A stretch of 33,338 nucleotides of DNA from Chitinophagales bacterium (GCA_015654495.1 JAATGW010000025.1:1-33338), one strand, 5' to 3'. Numbered from the stretch's first letter, positions 23,865-31,853 are shown. The notes: generated by a model from the sequence alone, not told the origin. Translations and numbers: made by a program.

Positions 23865-23895
23865 CGTTAAACGTTCAACGTTCAACGTTTAACAA
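23861..23895. repeat. AACGTTN heptad hairpin between convergent ROK-kinase and lipA genes
   Basis: Five heptads: ATAACGT, TAAACGT, TCAACGT, TCAACGT, TTAACAA. They form a stem of 10 perfect base pairs (GTTAAACGTT 23866-23875 with AACGTTTAAC 23884-23893) around the loop CAACGTTC, itself containing a self-complementary hexamer. Both convergent genes stop inside it, and it encodes the final residues of LipA. A bidirectional terminator is plausible. Confidence 0.75.
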
Positions 23896-24807
23896 CTGCT
23901 CAGTAAGCCATTTTTCACGGCCATAACCAGGAACTACGTGCTTTTCGCTGTGATAACTTGATCTCACAAGCGGGCCGCTCTCCACATAATCTATCCCCAA
24001 AGAATAGCCGATTTCACGGTATTCAGCAAATTCATCAGGATGTACAAATCGGGCAACCTGTAAATGTTTACGTGTTGGTTGCAGGTACTGACCGATTGTT
24101 ACCACATCTACTCCGCTGTTGTTAAGGTCTTTCAGGGTTTGTATAACTTCCTCTTTTTTCTCTCCCAAACCCAGCATGATTCCTGATTTTGTACGCATGC
24201 CGCCTTCTTTGAGGATACGCAGCACTTCCATACTACGCCAGTATTTGGCCTGTATGCGAACCTGGCGGGTAAGCCGCTCTACGGTTTCAATATTATGCGA
24301 AACAACTTCAGGAGCTGCTTCAATGATGCGGTTTATATTTTCCTTCTCTCCCTTGAAATCAGGAATAAGTGTTTCAAGCGTAGTATCCGGGTTTAGTGTT
24401 TTAACGGCGCGGATTGTGTTATACCAGACAATACTTCCCCCATCCTTTAATTCATCACGGTCTACAGAAGTAATAACCGCATGCTTCACCTTCATCAAAT
24501 GAATTGCTTCCGCTACACGTTGCGGTTCATCCCAATCCACTGCTCCGGGCCGCCCGGTTGCAACCGCACAAAATCCGCAACTTCTTGTACATACATTTCC
24601 AAGTATCATGAAGGTGGCTGTTCCGGCTCCCCAGCACTCACCCATATTCGGACAATTTCCGCTTTCGCAAATGGTGTGAAGTTTATGTGTATCAACCAGG
24701 TTTCTTACATTCCGGTAACTTTCGCCAATGGGTAGTCGAACCCTCAACCAGTCTGGTTTTTTTGGTTTTTGTTCCACAACCGGATCTATAACTGTCAGTT
24801 CTTTCAT
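23875..24807 (-). CDS. lipA: Lipoyl synthase (radical SAM)
   Basis: A 310-residue radical SAM enzyme that inserts two sulfurs into octanoyl-protein to make the lipoyl cofactor of 2-oxoacid dehydrogenases and the glycine cleavage system. The auxiliary cluster motif is CESGNCPNMGEC (Cys47, 52, 58) and the radical SAM motif is CTRSCGFC (Cys73, 77, 80). The C-terminal RSSY segment (Arg282-Tyr285) holds the serine ligand of the auxiliary cluster. All key residues are present, so the enzyme should be active. The last residues, LNVER, come from an AACGTTN heptad array rather than family sequence. It is convergent with the ROK kinase gene and lies 32 bp downstream of the outer-membrane protein gene on the same strand. 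No lipB neighbour is seen. Confidence 0.97.
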   Translation of the reverse strand: MKELTVIDPVVEQKPKKPDWLRVRLPIGESYRNVRNLVDTHKLHTICESGNCPNMGECWGAGTATFMILGNVCTRSCGFCAVATGRPGAVDWDEPQRVAEAIHLMKVKHAVITSVDRDELKDGGSIVWYNTIRAVKTLNPDTTLETLIPDFKGEKENINRIIEAAPEVVSHNIETVERLTRQVRIQAKYWRSMEVLRILKEGGMRTKSGIMLGLGEKKEEVIQTLKDLNNSGVDVVTIGQYLQPTRKHLQVARFVHPDEFAEYREIGYSLGIDYVESGPLVRSSYHSEKHVVPGYGREKWLTEQLLNVER

Positions 24808-24839
24808 TGTTTTTTTATAATTCTTTCAGCCCTATCCCG

Positions 24840-25682
24840 CTACTTTCGGCTTCCGAAAAGGAGCGAGATATATCCGTTATTGAAAAAATTCTTTCCACCT
24901 ACACCTACCATCTGATCGATCTTCTTTGTATAATATTCGAAATTAAAGCCGAATTCAATTGCTGTAATAGTGTTATTAAATCTTGCCCAGTCAAACCGGA
25001 GGGCTGCTTTCGCATGTATGCCCGGAACAAATTTCATTTCACCCCAGCCTGAAGATATTCCTGTCCCCCCAACAATAAAGGGCCCCAGAAATTCTGCACT
25101 ATCAGCCTGTGTGTATTTTATTTTTTTAACCTGGCCTGAATTAGGCGGAGATTCAACTTCAATATAATATGGCCTCATCAAACCCGCTGAAAACCCTCCG
25201 GCAAAAAGGGCATAAACCCCTACCCCATTTTTATTTCCCTTGCCTCCGATCATGAGTTGCTGACCGATGCCCAGTTTCAACTGGTAAAATGAGTTCTGCT
25301 TTCCATAAATGAAGGGATTGCCAAGCACTACAAAACCGTTACCAATATTATCACTGGTACTTTGTTTTTCTTCCTTCGCATGCTTTTTTTCATTCAGTTC
25401 AATCTGATAAATTGTAGCCCTGTATGGAGTTTTTAACTTGCCCAGTTCATACGAAAGGCCATAGCCATCATTATTGAACTTAATCCCGAAAATATTATGT
25501 TTTCTGTAGGCAGGCTCTCCCTCCTCTTCCATCCGGATCATATTATTGATCCTTTCTCTTTTTTCAGCTTTTTTATCAGATCTGGATTTTGCGGGTACCC
25601 TTGACGGTTCAGGTTCCTGCTCCTGCGCCTGCATTGACAAAGCCAGCAGCAACAATCCTGTGAAAATTATAGGTCCTTTCAC
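24840..25682 (-). CDS. Predicted outer-membrane beta-barrel protein of unknown function
   Basis: A 280-residue exported protein that I cannot place in a named family. A signal peptide (residues 1-19, ending in MQAQ) is followed by a highly charged linker (about 20-55: EQEPEP, then Lys/Arg-rich KSRSDKKAEKRERI). The remainder has alternating hydrophobic strands with Gly-rich turns (for example GLSYELGKLKTPYRA, GVYALFAGGFSAGL, AIEFGFNFEYYTKK) and ends with the strand NGYISLLFGSRK, typical of small outer-membrane barrels. No enzyme motif is visible. The start is a GTG at 25682, the only codon that preserves the signal peptide, and the stop is TAG. It is divergent from the OsmC-type gene and upstream of lipA, with 32 bp between them, possibly as one transcript. 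Confidence 0.7.
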   Translation of the reverse strand: MKGPIIFTGLLLLALSMQAQEQEPEPSRVPAKSRSDKKAEKRERINNMIRMEEEGEPAYRKHNIFGIKFNNDGYGLSYELGKLKTPYRATIYQIELNEKKHAKEEKQSTSDNIGNGFVVLGNPFIYGKQNSFYQLKLGIGQQLMIGGKGNKNGVGVYALFAGGFSAGLMRPYYIEVESPPNSGQVKKIKYTQADSAEFLGPFIVGGTGISSGWGEMKFVPGIHAKAALRFDWARFNNTITAIEFGFNFEYYTKKIDQMVGVGGKNFFNNGYISLLFGSRK

Positions 25683-25729
25683 TTAATAATATTTGTATTA
25701 TGGATGTAAATTTATGCAAATTACGAACA

Positions 25730-26146
25730 ATGACTTCAAATGTTATATACGAAGGTGGGCTGAGAACTGTTGCCACTCATGTCCGATCTTCGTCTGATTT
25801 TGAGACCGATGCCCCTGTTGATAACGAAGGAAAGGGTGAAAGATTTTCGCCTACGGACCTTGTTGGGACAGCTCTTGCCAGCTGTATGCTAACAACTATA
25901 GCTATCAAGGCAAAACATATGGAAAATGATCTTCGTGGGATAAAAATAGATGTGTTAAAAATTATGGCAGCCAATCCCCGCCGGATCGGAGGCTTAAATT
26001 TAACATTTCATTACCCTGAAAATTTTACTCCAACTCCTTCTCAAAAGGAAGAACTCGAACGCATCGCCATGACCTGCCCGGTCGCTGAAAGCATTCATCC
26101 GGATATTAAATTAAACGTCGATTTCAACTGGCCTTCCGCTTCCTGA
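25730..26146 (+). CDS. OsmC/Ohr-family protein
   Basis: A 138-residue protein of the OsmC family, thiol peroxidases that detoxify organic hydroperoxides in the cytoplasm. The pattern GLRTVATHVRSS, FSPTDLVGTALASCMLTTIAIKA with Cys52, and the second cysteine in RIAMTCPVAESIHP (Cys116) matches the peroxidatic and resolving cysteines of the family. I chose the ATG at 25730, giving MTSNVIYEGGLRT, where family members begin. The ATG at 25700 would add ten residues (MDVNLCKLRT) unlike the family. A near-match to the -7 box (TAAATTTA, 25707-25714) also lies just upstream of the preferred start. It is divergent from the barrel protein gene and followed by the radical SAM gene after about 70 bp. Whether it acts on hydroperoxides or another substrate is not certain. 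Confidence 0.88.
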   Translation: MTSNVIYEGGLRTVATHVRSSSDFETDAPVDNEGKGERFSPTDLVGTALASCMLTTIAIKAKHMENDLRGIKIDVLKIMAANPRRIGGLNLTFHYPENFTPTPSQKEELERIAMTCPVAESIHPDIKLNVDFNWPSAS

Positions 26147-26215
26147 TTAGGTCCGACCATGCTGGCTACTAAATTGATTTGCATAAACGTGCTAATATTT
26201 TTAGTAATTTGCAAT

Positions 26216-27274
26216 ATGGATGAACAGAACTACCGGCGAGGTCGCGGTGCGCAGATAAACAGCAGTAATCGCTTCCTGAAACATCGTCTCGACAGGGAGA
26301 TCGATTCTGCAGTTGATGATTGGGAAGAAAAGCCGATCCAAACTGTGTATATCGAAGAGCTGGCCAAATCAATTGTGAACAAAGTTGACAGTCCTGATCT
26401 AAGGCTGGAATACAGTATGAATCCTTATTCAGGTTGCGAACATGGATGTATTTATTGTTATGCACGTAATGCGCACGAATACCATGGCTTCAGCGCGGGG
26501 CTCGATTTTGAATCAAAAATTCTGGTTAAGAAAAATGCGCCTGAGCTACTTCATGATTTCCTCATGAAGCCATCATGGGAATGCCGCCCCATTATGCTAA
26601 GCGGGAATACCGATTGTTATCAGCCTGCTGAGCAAACTTACAGGCTCACCCGCCAGATGCTCGAAATCTGTTACCAGTTCCGGCAACCGGTTGGAATCAT
26701 AACAAAAAATTCATTTATTGTCAAAGACCTTGATCTGTTAAGCAAAATGGCTTCACAGCGCCTGGTTTCGGTTTTATTTTCAGTTACGACGCTTGATGAA
26801 AAACTGCGCAGGTTTATGGAACCAAGAACAACCACAGCAAGCCAGAAATTTAATACCATGCGCGAACTCAGCAAAGCCGGTGTACGCGTTGGTGTAATGA
26901 TCGGTCCTGTAATTCCGGGATTGAATGATCATGAACTGAGTTCTATTATCGAAGCGGCAAAAGACCATGGAGCCAGTTTTACGGCCTATACTTTTATAAG
27001 ATTGAACGGCGTATTGCCGCTAATTTTTCACGACTGGTTATTTAAAAATTTTCCCGACCGGGCTGAAAAAGTGTGGCATCTGATTGAAGAGTCGCATGGC
27101 GGCAAAGTGAATGATTCCCGTTTTGGCGTGAGGATGCGCGGCGAAGGGCCGATTGCAGCGATGGTATCGGAACAGTTCAAAAAATACGGAAAAAAATTTG
27201 CAATGAATCTTGAAGAGTGGCATCCGGACAGCTCCCAGTTTAAGCGACCCGGAAGCCAGCTTAGTTTGTTCTAA
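26216..27274 (+). CDS. PA0069-family radical SAM protein (SplB-like)
   Basis: A 352-residue radical SAM protein of the PA0069 family, related to spore photoproduct lyase-like COG1533 proteins; no reaction is established. The cluster motif is CEHGCIYC (Cys74, 78, 81) within SMNPYSGCEHGCIYCYARNAHEY, here split as MNPYSGCEHGC and IYCYARNAHEY. LSGNTDCYQPAE, VGIITKNSFI, MEPRTTTASQKF and GVMIGPVIPGLND are the SAM-binding and barrel blocks of this family. The C-terminus ends GSQLSLF. An ATG at 26159 would add 19 hydrophobic residues. I prefer 26216 because the family begins with a charged, RGRGAQ-type segment and a TAATTTG sequence lies at 26205-26211, inside the would-be extension. The gene is convergent with the DUF2851 gene. 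Confidence 0.9.
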   Translation: MDEQNYRRGRGAQINSSNRFLKHRLDREIDSAVDDWEEKPIQTVYIEELAKSIVNKVDSPDLRLEYSMNPYSGCEHGCIYCYARNAHEYHGFSAGLDFESKILVKKNAPELLHDFLMKPSWECRPIMLSGNTDCYQPAEQTYRLTRQMLEICYQFRQPVGIITKNSFIVKDLDLLSKMASQRLVSVLFSVTTLDEKLRRFMEPRTTTASQKFNTMRELSKAGVRVGVMIGPVIPGLNDHELSSIIEAAKDHGASFTAYTFIRLNGVLPLIFHDWLFKNFPDRAEKVWHLIEESHGGKVNDSRFGVRMRGEGPIAAMVSEQFKKYGKKFAMNLEEWHPDSSQFKRPGSQLSLF

Positions 27275-27315
27275 ACCTCGGAGGTCTTTTTGCCAAGGTT
27301 GGCATCCGTACGGAT
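27275..27315 (+). terminator. Candidate terminator region between convergent genes
   Basis: Directly after the radical SAM stop is ACCT-CGG-AGGT followed by CTTTTT (27275-27291), a weak intrinsic-terminator shape with a 4-bp stem. It is followed by TGCCA-AGGT-TGGCA (27291-27304) and the 12-nt perfect palindrome ATCCGTACGGAT (27304-27315). The stems are short, so termination is inferred, not clear-cut. Confidence 0.35.
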
Positions 27316-27328
27316 CCTCAGGCTTAAT

Positions 27329-28639
27329 TTATTCTGCGTTTTTATCTGCAGCCTGAGAAAGGATATTCCGATTCCCTGAAATACGAAGAAATGTTTTGCC
27401 AATAGAACAGTTCAAACAACCTTTCTTGTCGCAATAAGATTTTTTCAATTCATGCAATGCCTGGGTATCGGCCGCATTTGAAGCAGAAAAACCCAGCCTC
27501 CCGTAAACTCCGATAACACTATTTTTTTCGGGATGCATTTCGTTTAGCCATTGCAGTGATTTACTGATGATGAGGTCATCTTTATAATAAGAACCATAAG
27601 CGTAGAGCGCCGGCACGATTGTATTGATAAGGATGTTCTCGATCATCGGATCTCCAAGTGGTTTCTCTTCTGACACCGACTCAACTCCCATCCTGTAATG
27701 CTCATGCCAGTAATCATTGGCCGTAACACGCAATCGCGTTTTTAATACTGACAACTGATTCTCCTCTTTAATAACCGAGAACAGGTGAACCGACTCCTTT
27801 ATCAGCTGCGCAAGCTGGGCCAGCCTGATTGTAGGAAAATTCCTGGGTCTCATTCTGAGGAACTGCACCTGTATTGAAATTGGTTTAAGACCATATTTCG
27901 TTTTTAGAAAATGATATTCTTTTTGTAAAAGTCTCGTGTATGCATCCCTGGCCTTGCCCCGCAACAGACCGGCCTGACCCAGCAATAAGGATTCAATCTG
28001 ATGTATCTGGTGTTTATGCCTGCTCAGTAAATTCAGTGGAAGAGATACTGCGACTGCTTCGAATGCATCAGCATTGATCTTATAACCAAAATTCCTCGCA
28101 AGCATCCGCCAGAAAACCTCACTCCAGTTTCCGTTTGAACGCTCAAGCAATTCGTAAAAAACGATGGATTTATTATTCAGCCGTTCTTTTATAAGCTGCC
28201 CGAACCATTCCTGATCATGTAAAAATCCATTGTTTACACATTCTCTTTCGCAGGCAATATGGCCCATATTATTCATCCAGCTCTGATACCTGCTGATAAG
28301 AATTCCCGGCACCCGTCCGCTGAGTTCCAGCACTGGAATATTCTCTGTTTCATATCCATCGTTTTCCCATACCACATGCAGTATCACATTTCTGTAATTG
28401 GGATCAGTCTGGTGATTGTGAAGGCGCCAGTCGGAACTTTTTATATGTAATTCGACCTGCCCTGCCCAGGCAGTATTTCCGATTATAAGTCTTGCATTGA
28501 TAAAATCAGGACCCTGATTGCTATTCCATTCGCCGGGAAAAATGATTTTTATTTCCTCACCAGTTGTAGTGATTAATTCCTGCTGATTAAAATAACCTTG
28601 CGCCCAGATAAACTGCAGCAGTTTTTCCTGCATCTGCAT
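27329..28639 (-). CDS. DUF2851 family protein
   Basis: A 436-residue cytoplasmic protein of the DUF2851 family, common in Bacteroidota and of unknown function. Family blocks visible: LLQFIWAQGYFN near the start, then PGEWNSNQGPDFINARLIIG, WAGQVELHIKSSDW, and VILHVVWENDG around residues 30-115. A C-terminal cysteine cluster is CDKKGCLNCSIG. The N-terminal half looks related to restriction-endonuclease-like folds with its GxDFxxA and QvElH acidic pattern, but I cannot establish that here. It is the last gene of the DUF2520-kdsC-UbiA-maf-DUF2851 run, about 75 bp after maf. No transmembrane segment or signal peptide is seen. The start at 28639 gives MQMQEKLLQFIW; Met3 is an alternative. Confidence 0.88.
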   Translation of the reverse strand: MQMQEKLLQFIWAQGYFNQQELITTTGEEIKIIFPGEWNSNQGPDFINARLIIGNTAWAGQVELHIKSSDWRLHNHQTDPNYRNVILHVVWENDGYETENIPVLELSGRVPGILISRYQSWMNNMGHIACERECVNNGFLHDQEWFGQLIKERLNNKSIVFYELLERSNGNWSEVFWRMLARNFGYKINADAFEAVAVSLPLNLLSRHKHQIHQIESLLLGQAGLLRGKARDAYTRLLQKEYHFLKTKYGLKPISIQVQFLRMRPRNFPTIRLAQLAQLIKESVHLFSVIKEENQLSVLKTRLRVTANDYWHEHYRMGVESVSEEKPLGDPMIENILINTIVPALYAYGSYYKDDLIISKSLQWLNEMHPEKNSVIGVYGRLGFSASNAADTQALHELKKSYCDKKGCLNCSIGKTFLRISGNRNILSQAADKNAE

Positions 28640-28713
28640 TCATTTCTCTAAAATTAATGCGGACGCAGGGCCTTCCCAAGTGAAAAACACCGGCCGTTTC
28701 CGGAAAAAACTGT

Positions 28714-29292
28714 TTAAAAATGTTCATTTAAAGCAGTAACAACACGGTTTACAGGAAGCCCCATTACATTGTAGTAGTCGCCATAAATTCCACTGATGCC
28801 GATAACGCCGATCCATTCCTGGATGGCATAAGCACCGGCTTTATCAAAAGGTCTGTATTCCTCTACATAAAACCTGATGCTCTCCTCACTAAGTGTATTG
28901 AAATTTACTTCTGTTGTTTCAGCGAAAGCAATTTCTTTCATGCTGGTACTGATAACAACGCCCGTGATCACTTTATGTTTCCTTCCTGACAAAGAGCGAA
29001 GAATATTTATGGCTTCTTCTACATTTGTTGGCTTTCCAATGATCCTGTCGTCAAGTACAACAATAGTATCTGCAGAGAGGATCGGGTGGTCGGCTTCATA
29101 CATTGCAAACAGGGGCTTATTTCTTGCTGCAATTCCCTTTTCGCGGGCAACGTGTATGGTCACCTGCTCAGGGCTAAGTCCAGCCGGATATGTTTCTGTT
29201 GTTTCGCCGGGAAGAATATCAAAATTGAGAAGTGCCAGTTCAAGAATTGATTTTCTGCGCGGGGAGGCAGACGCCAGAACAAATTTCTGCAT
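28714..29292 (-). CDS. maf: Maf-family nucleotide pyrophosphatase
   Basis: A 192-residue Maf protein, a house-cleaning enzyme that hydrolyses non-canonical or excess nucleoside triphosphates to monophosphates. The N-terminal signature FVLASASPRRKSIL, ILSADTIVVLDDRIIGKP with the catalytic acidic residues, HKVITGV, and the C-terminal FDKAGAYAIQ and INGISGIYGDYYNVMGLPV-type block (here GIYGDYYNVMGLPV) are all present. The start is the ATG at 29292, which overlaps the TGA stop of the prenyltransferase gene by one base (TGATG), so translation is probably coupled. A TTG immediately before it is not needed. Whether it prefers dTTP/UTP or another nucleotide is not decided. It is the fourth gene of the operon. 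Confidence 0.95.
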   Translation of the reverse strand: MQKFVLASASPRRKSILELALLNFDILPGETTETYPAGLSPEQVTIHVAREKGIAARNKPLFAMYEADHPILSADTIVVLDDRIIGKPTNVEEAINILRSLSGRKHKVITGVVISTSMKEIAFAETTEVNFNTLSEESIRFYVEEYRPFDKAGAYAIQEWIGVIGISGIYGDYYNVMGLPVNRVVTALNEHF

Positions 29293-30239
29293 CAATAATA
29301 ATATTTAAAAAATAACATGGAAATTATTCCGGCAAGCATAACCATTTTTATCATCGTGCTGACCTTCCCGAAATCCTTACTTGTTTTTGCAGAAATCAGG
29401 TATTTAAAAATGATCAGCAGCGGGGTGATGATAAGTACAAGATTATAAATGATCATCCACCACCATTGCAGCTGAAAAGCATAAACCTGTAAAATCAGTA
29501 TGGCAGCGATAAGCACAATCAGCCACACGGCTACAAATAATTTACTCGAAGGCATTCCCCATGCAACCGGAAGTGTTTTACAATTATACTTCATATCACC
29601 CTCCATATCTTCTATATCTTTTACAACTTCCCTGATCAGGGAAATAATAAAGGCAAAGCCTCCATATACAACAGCCAGTTTATAAATACTTGTGAGGTAA
29701 CTGATCTGAGCTTCGGGCAGGCTGCTTAAATTGAATTTTGCTTCACACACATACATGACGAGCACCACCCATGCTGTTAGCAGGGAAATCACGACGTTCC
29801 CGATCAGCAATTGTCTTTTGAAATTGGTTGAATAAAACCAGAGCAGAAAAACAGCAAGAAGATTAAAAATTCCAACAATCGGATTCCCTGTTTTCCATCC
29901 GAGATAAAAACTGATCAGCAGACCTACAGCAGAAAGACAAAGATGCCAGAGAATTGCCCACCTCCTTTTTATCAGTTTTTCAACAACCAGTCGCTCCGGT
30001 TTGTTTATACGATCGATATTAAGATCGAAATAATCATTGATCACATAACCTGCACCAGCAATCAGTACAGACGCGATGATCAGCAACACCAGCATGGGAA
30101 TAGTTAGTGTAACTGTTGATCCCGGATTATTCCCGTGCTGCTGAATTACAACACAGAAATAAAAAAGCACTTGTGTAAGCGCTATAAAAAAAAGATTAGG
30201 ATAGCGAACAAGTCGTATGAATGCGCCGAAAAGATTCAT
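29292..30239 (-). CDS. UbiA-family prenyltransferase (geranylgeranylglycerol-phosphate geranylgeranyltransferase-like)
   Basis: A 315-residue membrane enzyme of the UbiA family with about eight to nine transmembrane helices. UbiA enzymes transfer a prenyl group from prenyl diphosphate to an acceptor. The first Asp-rich motif is NDYFDLNIDRINKPER (Asn68, Asp69, Asp72, Asp76). The second is EVVKDIEDMEGDMKYNCKTLPV, with the D-x3-D-x3-D pattern. The closest group I recall in Bacteroidota is annotated as geranylgeranylglycerol-phosphate geranylgeranyltransferase, an enzyme known from archaeal lipid synthesis; the acceptor here is unverified. It lies 21 bp after the kdsC-like gene and overlaps maf by one base. 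The family is confident and the substrate is not. Confidence 0.87.
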   Translation of the reverse strand: MNLFGAFIRLVRYPNLFFIALTQVLFYFCVVIQQHGNNPGSTVTLTIPMLVLLIIASVLIAGAGYVINDYFDLNIDRINKPERLVVEKLIKRRWAILWHLCLSAVGLLISFYLGWKTGNPIVGIFNLLAVFLLWFYSTNFKRQLLIGNVVISLLTAWVVLVMYVCEAKFNLSSLPEAQISYLTSIYKLAVVYGGFAFIISLIREVVKDIEDMEGDMKYNCKTLPVAWGMPSSKLFVAVWLIVLIAAILILQVYAFQLQWWWMIIYNLVLIITPLLIIFKYLISAKTSKDFGKVSTMIKMVMLAGIISMLFFKYYY

Positions 30240-30260
30240 GCTGTGAAGATAACCAAGAAA

Positions 30261-30782
30261 TCAGATACTGCTAACCCCCGCATCTTTATTCCACAGGTTG
30301 TGGAGTTTTAGTACTTTTTCAATTACGTCCCTCACGGCACCTTTCCCCCCATCCCGCGATGAAATATATTTTGAAAGGGCCCGGATTTCAGGGGCAGCAT
30401 CGGCCGGGCAGCATCCCACTCCGGCAAACTGAATTGCACCAAGATCGGGAATATCATCACCCATGAATACTATTTCTTCCGGATTCAACCCCTTGCCCTC
30501 CGCCCACTGTTTTAATACCGTTACCTTATGGGATACCTGCTGAAATACATCAGTGACGCCTAAACGCTTTAATCTTTCAGCAACCGGAGCGGACCCGGAT
30601 CCCGTAATTACTGCAATATGGTAGCCGCTTTTAACTGCCAGCTGTAATGCATAGCCATCTTTAATATCCATCCGCCGAACCCATTCTCCATCCGGTAAAA
30701 TGAGCAGGGATCCGTCTGTTAATACGCCATCCATATCAAAAACAAAAGCCCGCACCCGCTTGAAAATTTCCAGCAGATTCAT
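30261..30782 (-). CDS. kdsC: KdsC-like HAD phosphatase (3-deoxy-D-manno-octulosonate-8-phosphate phosphatase family)
   Basis: A 173-residue capless HAD phosphatase of the KdsC type, which removes phosphate from KDO-8-phosphate in lipopolysaccharide core synthesis. The nucleophile motif is FVFDMDGVLTDG (Asp16, Asp18). Motif II is the Thr60-Gly61 turn of VITGSGS, the motif III lysine lies in SHKVTVLKQW, and motif IV is VFMGDDIPDLGA (Asp109, Asp110). The C-terminal RDGGKGAVRDVIEKVL is the tetramer-contact tail of KdsC with the conserved GGxGAVRE-like segment. Length is normal. It lies between the DUF2520 gene and the UbiA gene in one operon. Related enzymes such as sialic-acid phosphatases share the fold, so the substrate is probable rather than proven. 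Confidence 0.88.
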   Translation of the reverse strand: MNLLEIFKRVRAFVFDMDGVLTDGSLLILPDGEWVRRMDIKDGYALQLAVKSGYHIAVITGSGSAPVAERLKRLGVTDVFQQVSHKVTVLKQWAEGKGLNPEEIVFMGDDIPDLGAIQFAGVGCCPADAAPEIRALSKYISSRDGGKGAVRDVIEKVLKLHNLWNKDAGVSSI

Positions 30783-30839
30783 ATTCCGAAATTAATAAAT
30801 GGTTTGGGCGCCGATTGAAAAAATATATTTCTTAATTGA

Positions 30840-31619
30840 TCAACCAGATTTGCCACTATGCTGGTAATAATTTTTAATCGATGTAGTAAAAATCCCGTAA
30901 AACCTTCTCATTTCAGGATAATCTTCAAGCATCTTCAGGTGTACATCAATAGTCGGCTGATCATCACGCATAGCAGGCCCCGTCTGAACATCCGAGGGAG
31001 CAAAATCACTTAACCTTTTAATTGTTTCGTTTAAGACTGGTAGCAGCACTCCAGTATCCAGGTTTTCAGCTTTGCAGTATTGAAAAGTCTGAATGATCAG
31101 ATAATTGATAAAATTCGCAGAGTACACTGCAGCCAGATGAAACTTTTTTCGAATATCATCTCCGGCCTTTGTTACTTTTTCAGAAAGATCCCGCGCGAAT
31201 CCTTCTATTAATTTTATGGTATCCTCGTCTGACCCATCTACAAGAAAGGGTACTTCAGGGATCAAAAGGGTTTCCCTTCTTAAGGTTTGCAAAGGATAAA
31301 GGACTCCAAACGGAATTTTAAATTGTTTGAGCACGTTTACAGGCACGGAACCTGCCGTATGAACGATAATCCCAACCTGTGGCTTAAAATGCTGGTGGAG
31401 TTCAGGCAGAAACCTGTCTGAAACCGCAGCAATATAGATATCTGCTTCAGGCGGCTTGTCTGCAAAGGAAAGGAATCGTGATGTCCCGGGGCTAATCGGT
31501 GCAGAAAGTAGATTTTCAGGATTGCGACAAACAATTCCTGCGAGCTGATGCCTGGTTTTTACAATCATTCTGGCCAGAATCTGAGCCACATTTCCCGATC
31601 CTATTATCACGACGTTCAT
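30840..31619 (-). CDS. Rossmann-fold DUF2520 family protein
   Basis: A 259-residue cytoplasmic protein with an N-terminal NAD(P)-binding Rossmann fold (IIGSGNVAQILARMI, residues 5-19) related to F420-dependent NADP reductase and prephenate-dehydrogenase-like domains, and a C-terminal helical DUF2520 domain. Inner blocks include YIAAVSDRFL, VHTAGSVP, FGVLYPLQTL and, in the second domain, KFHLAAVYSANFINYLI and GPAMRDDQPTIDVHLKML. These last blocks match the pattern of the ketopantoate-reductase-like C-terminal domain. The true substrate is unknown. It is the first gene of the operon DUF2520-kdsC-UbiA-maf-DUF2851, divergent from topA over 274 bp. The start at 31619 gives MNVVIIGSGNV, as expected. 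Confidence 0.85.
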   Translation of the reverse strand: MNVVIIGSGNVAQILARMIVKTRHQLAGIVCRNPENLLSAPISPGTSRFLSFADKPPEADIYIAAVSDRFLPELHQHFKPQVGIIVHTAGSVPVNVLKQFKIPFGVLYPLQTLRRETLLIPEVPFLVDGSDEDTIKLIEGFARDLSEKVTKAGDDIRKKFHLAAVYSANFINYLIIQTFQYCKAENLDTGVLLPVLNETIKRLSDFAPSDVQTGPAMRDDQPTIDVHLKMLEDYPEMRRFYGIFTTSIKNYYQHSGKSG

Positions 31620-31823
31620 GTATTAAATATTTTTTAAACAACAAATTTGCGATCAAAATGCGGAAATTTTGACAGATTTTTCACCCGGATTTCGGGCTTT
31701 TACCCTTGTTTCATGGAATTTTTGTCACTAATTTGCTCCTCATCCAGACCGGAACTGAGGGTCATTTTCTGAAATTATCAACATTAGCTTATTATTGCAG
31801 CTTTAAAATCCCGGCGACGGGTA

Positions 31824-31853
31824 GTTCCGGAACCGAAAATTTTCCGGAAAATT
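31824..31853. promoter_or_regulatory. Two TTCCGGAA-centred palindromes upstream of topA
   Basis: GTTCCGGAAC (31824-31833) and the 16-nt perfect palindrome AATTTTCCGGAAAATT (31838-31853) lie with centres 17 bp apart, 41-70 bp upstream of the topA start. Paired sites are typical of a regulated promoter. TTCCGGAA also occurs inside several genes in this window, which weakens the case. The 16-mer may instead form a hairpin in the leader. Confidence 0.35.

Noticed and set aside
26159..26215. ATG at 26159 as start of the radical SAM gene
   Set aside because: The added 19 residues are hydrophobic, do not fit a cytoplasmic radical SAM protein, and overlap a likely promoter sequence.
31692..31704. 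CCCG-N5-CGGG followed by CTTTT as an intrinsic terminator
   Set aside because: It lies between two divergent genes, where no transcript is expected to end, and the stem is only 4 bp.
31825..31832. TTCCGGAA as a specific topA operator motif
   Set aside because: The octamer also occurs within glgB, glgA, the amylase and other coding regions here, so alone it is not specific; only the paired, extended palindromes are reported.
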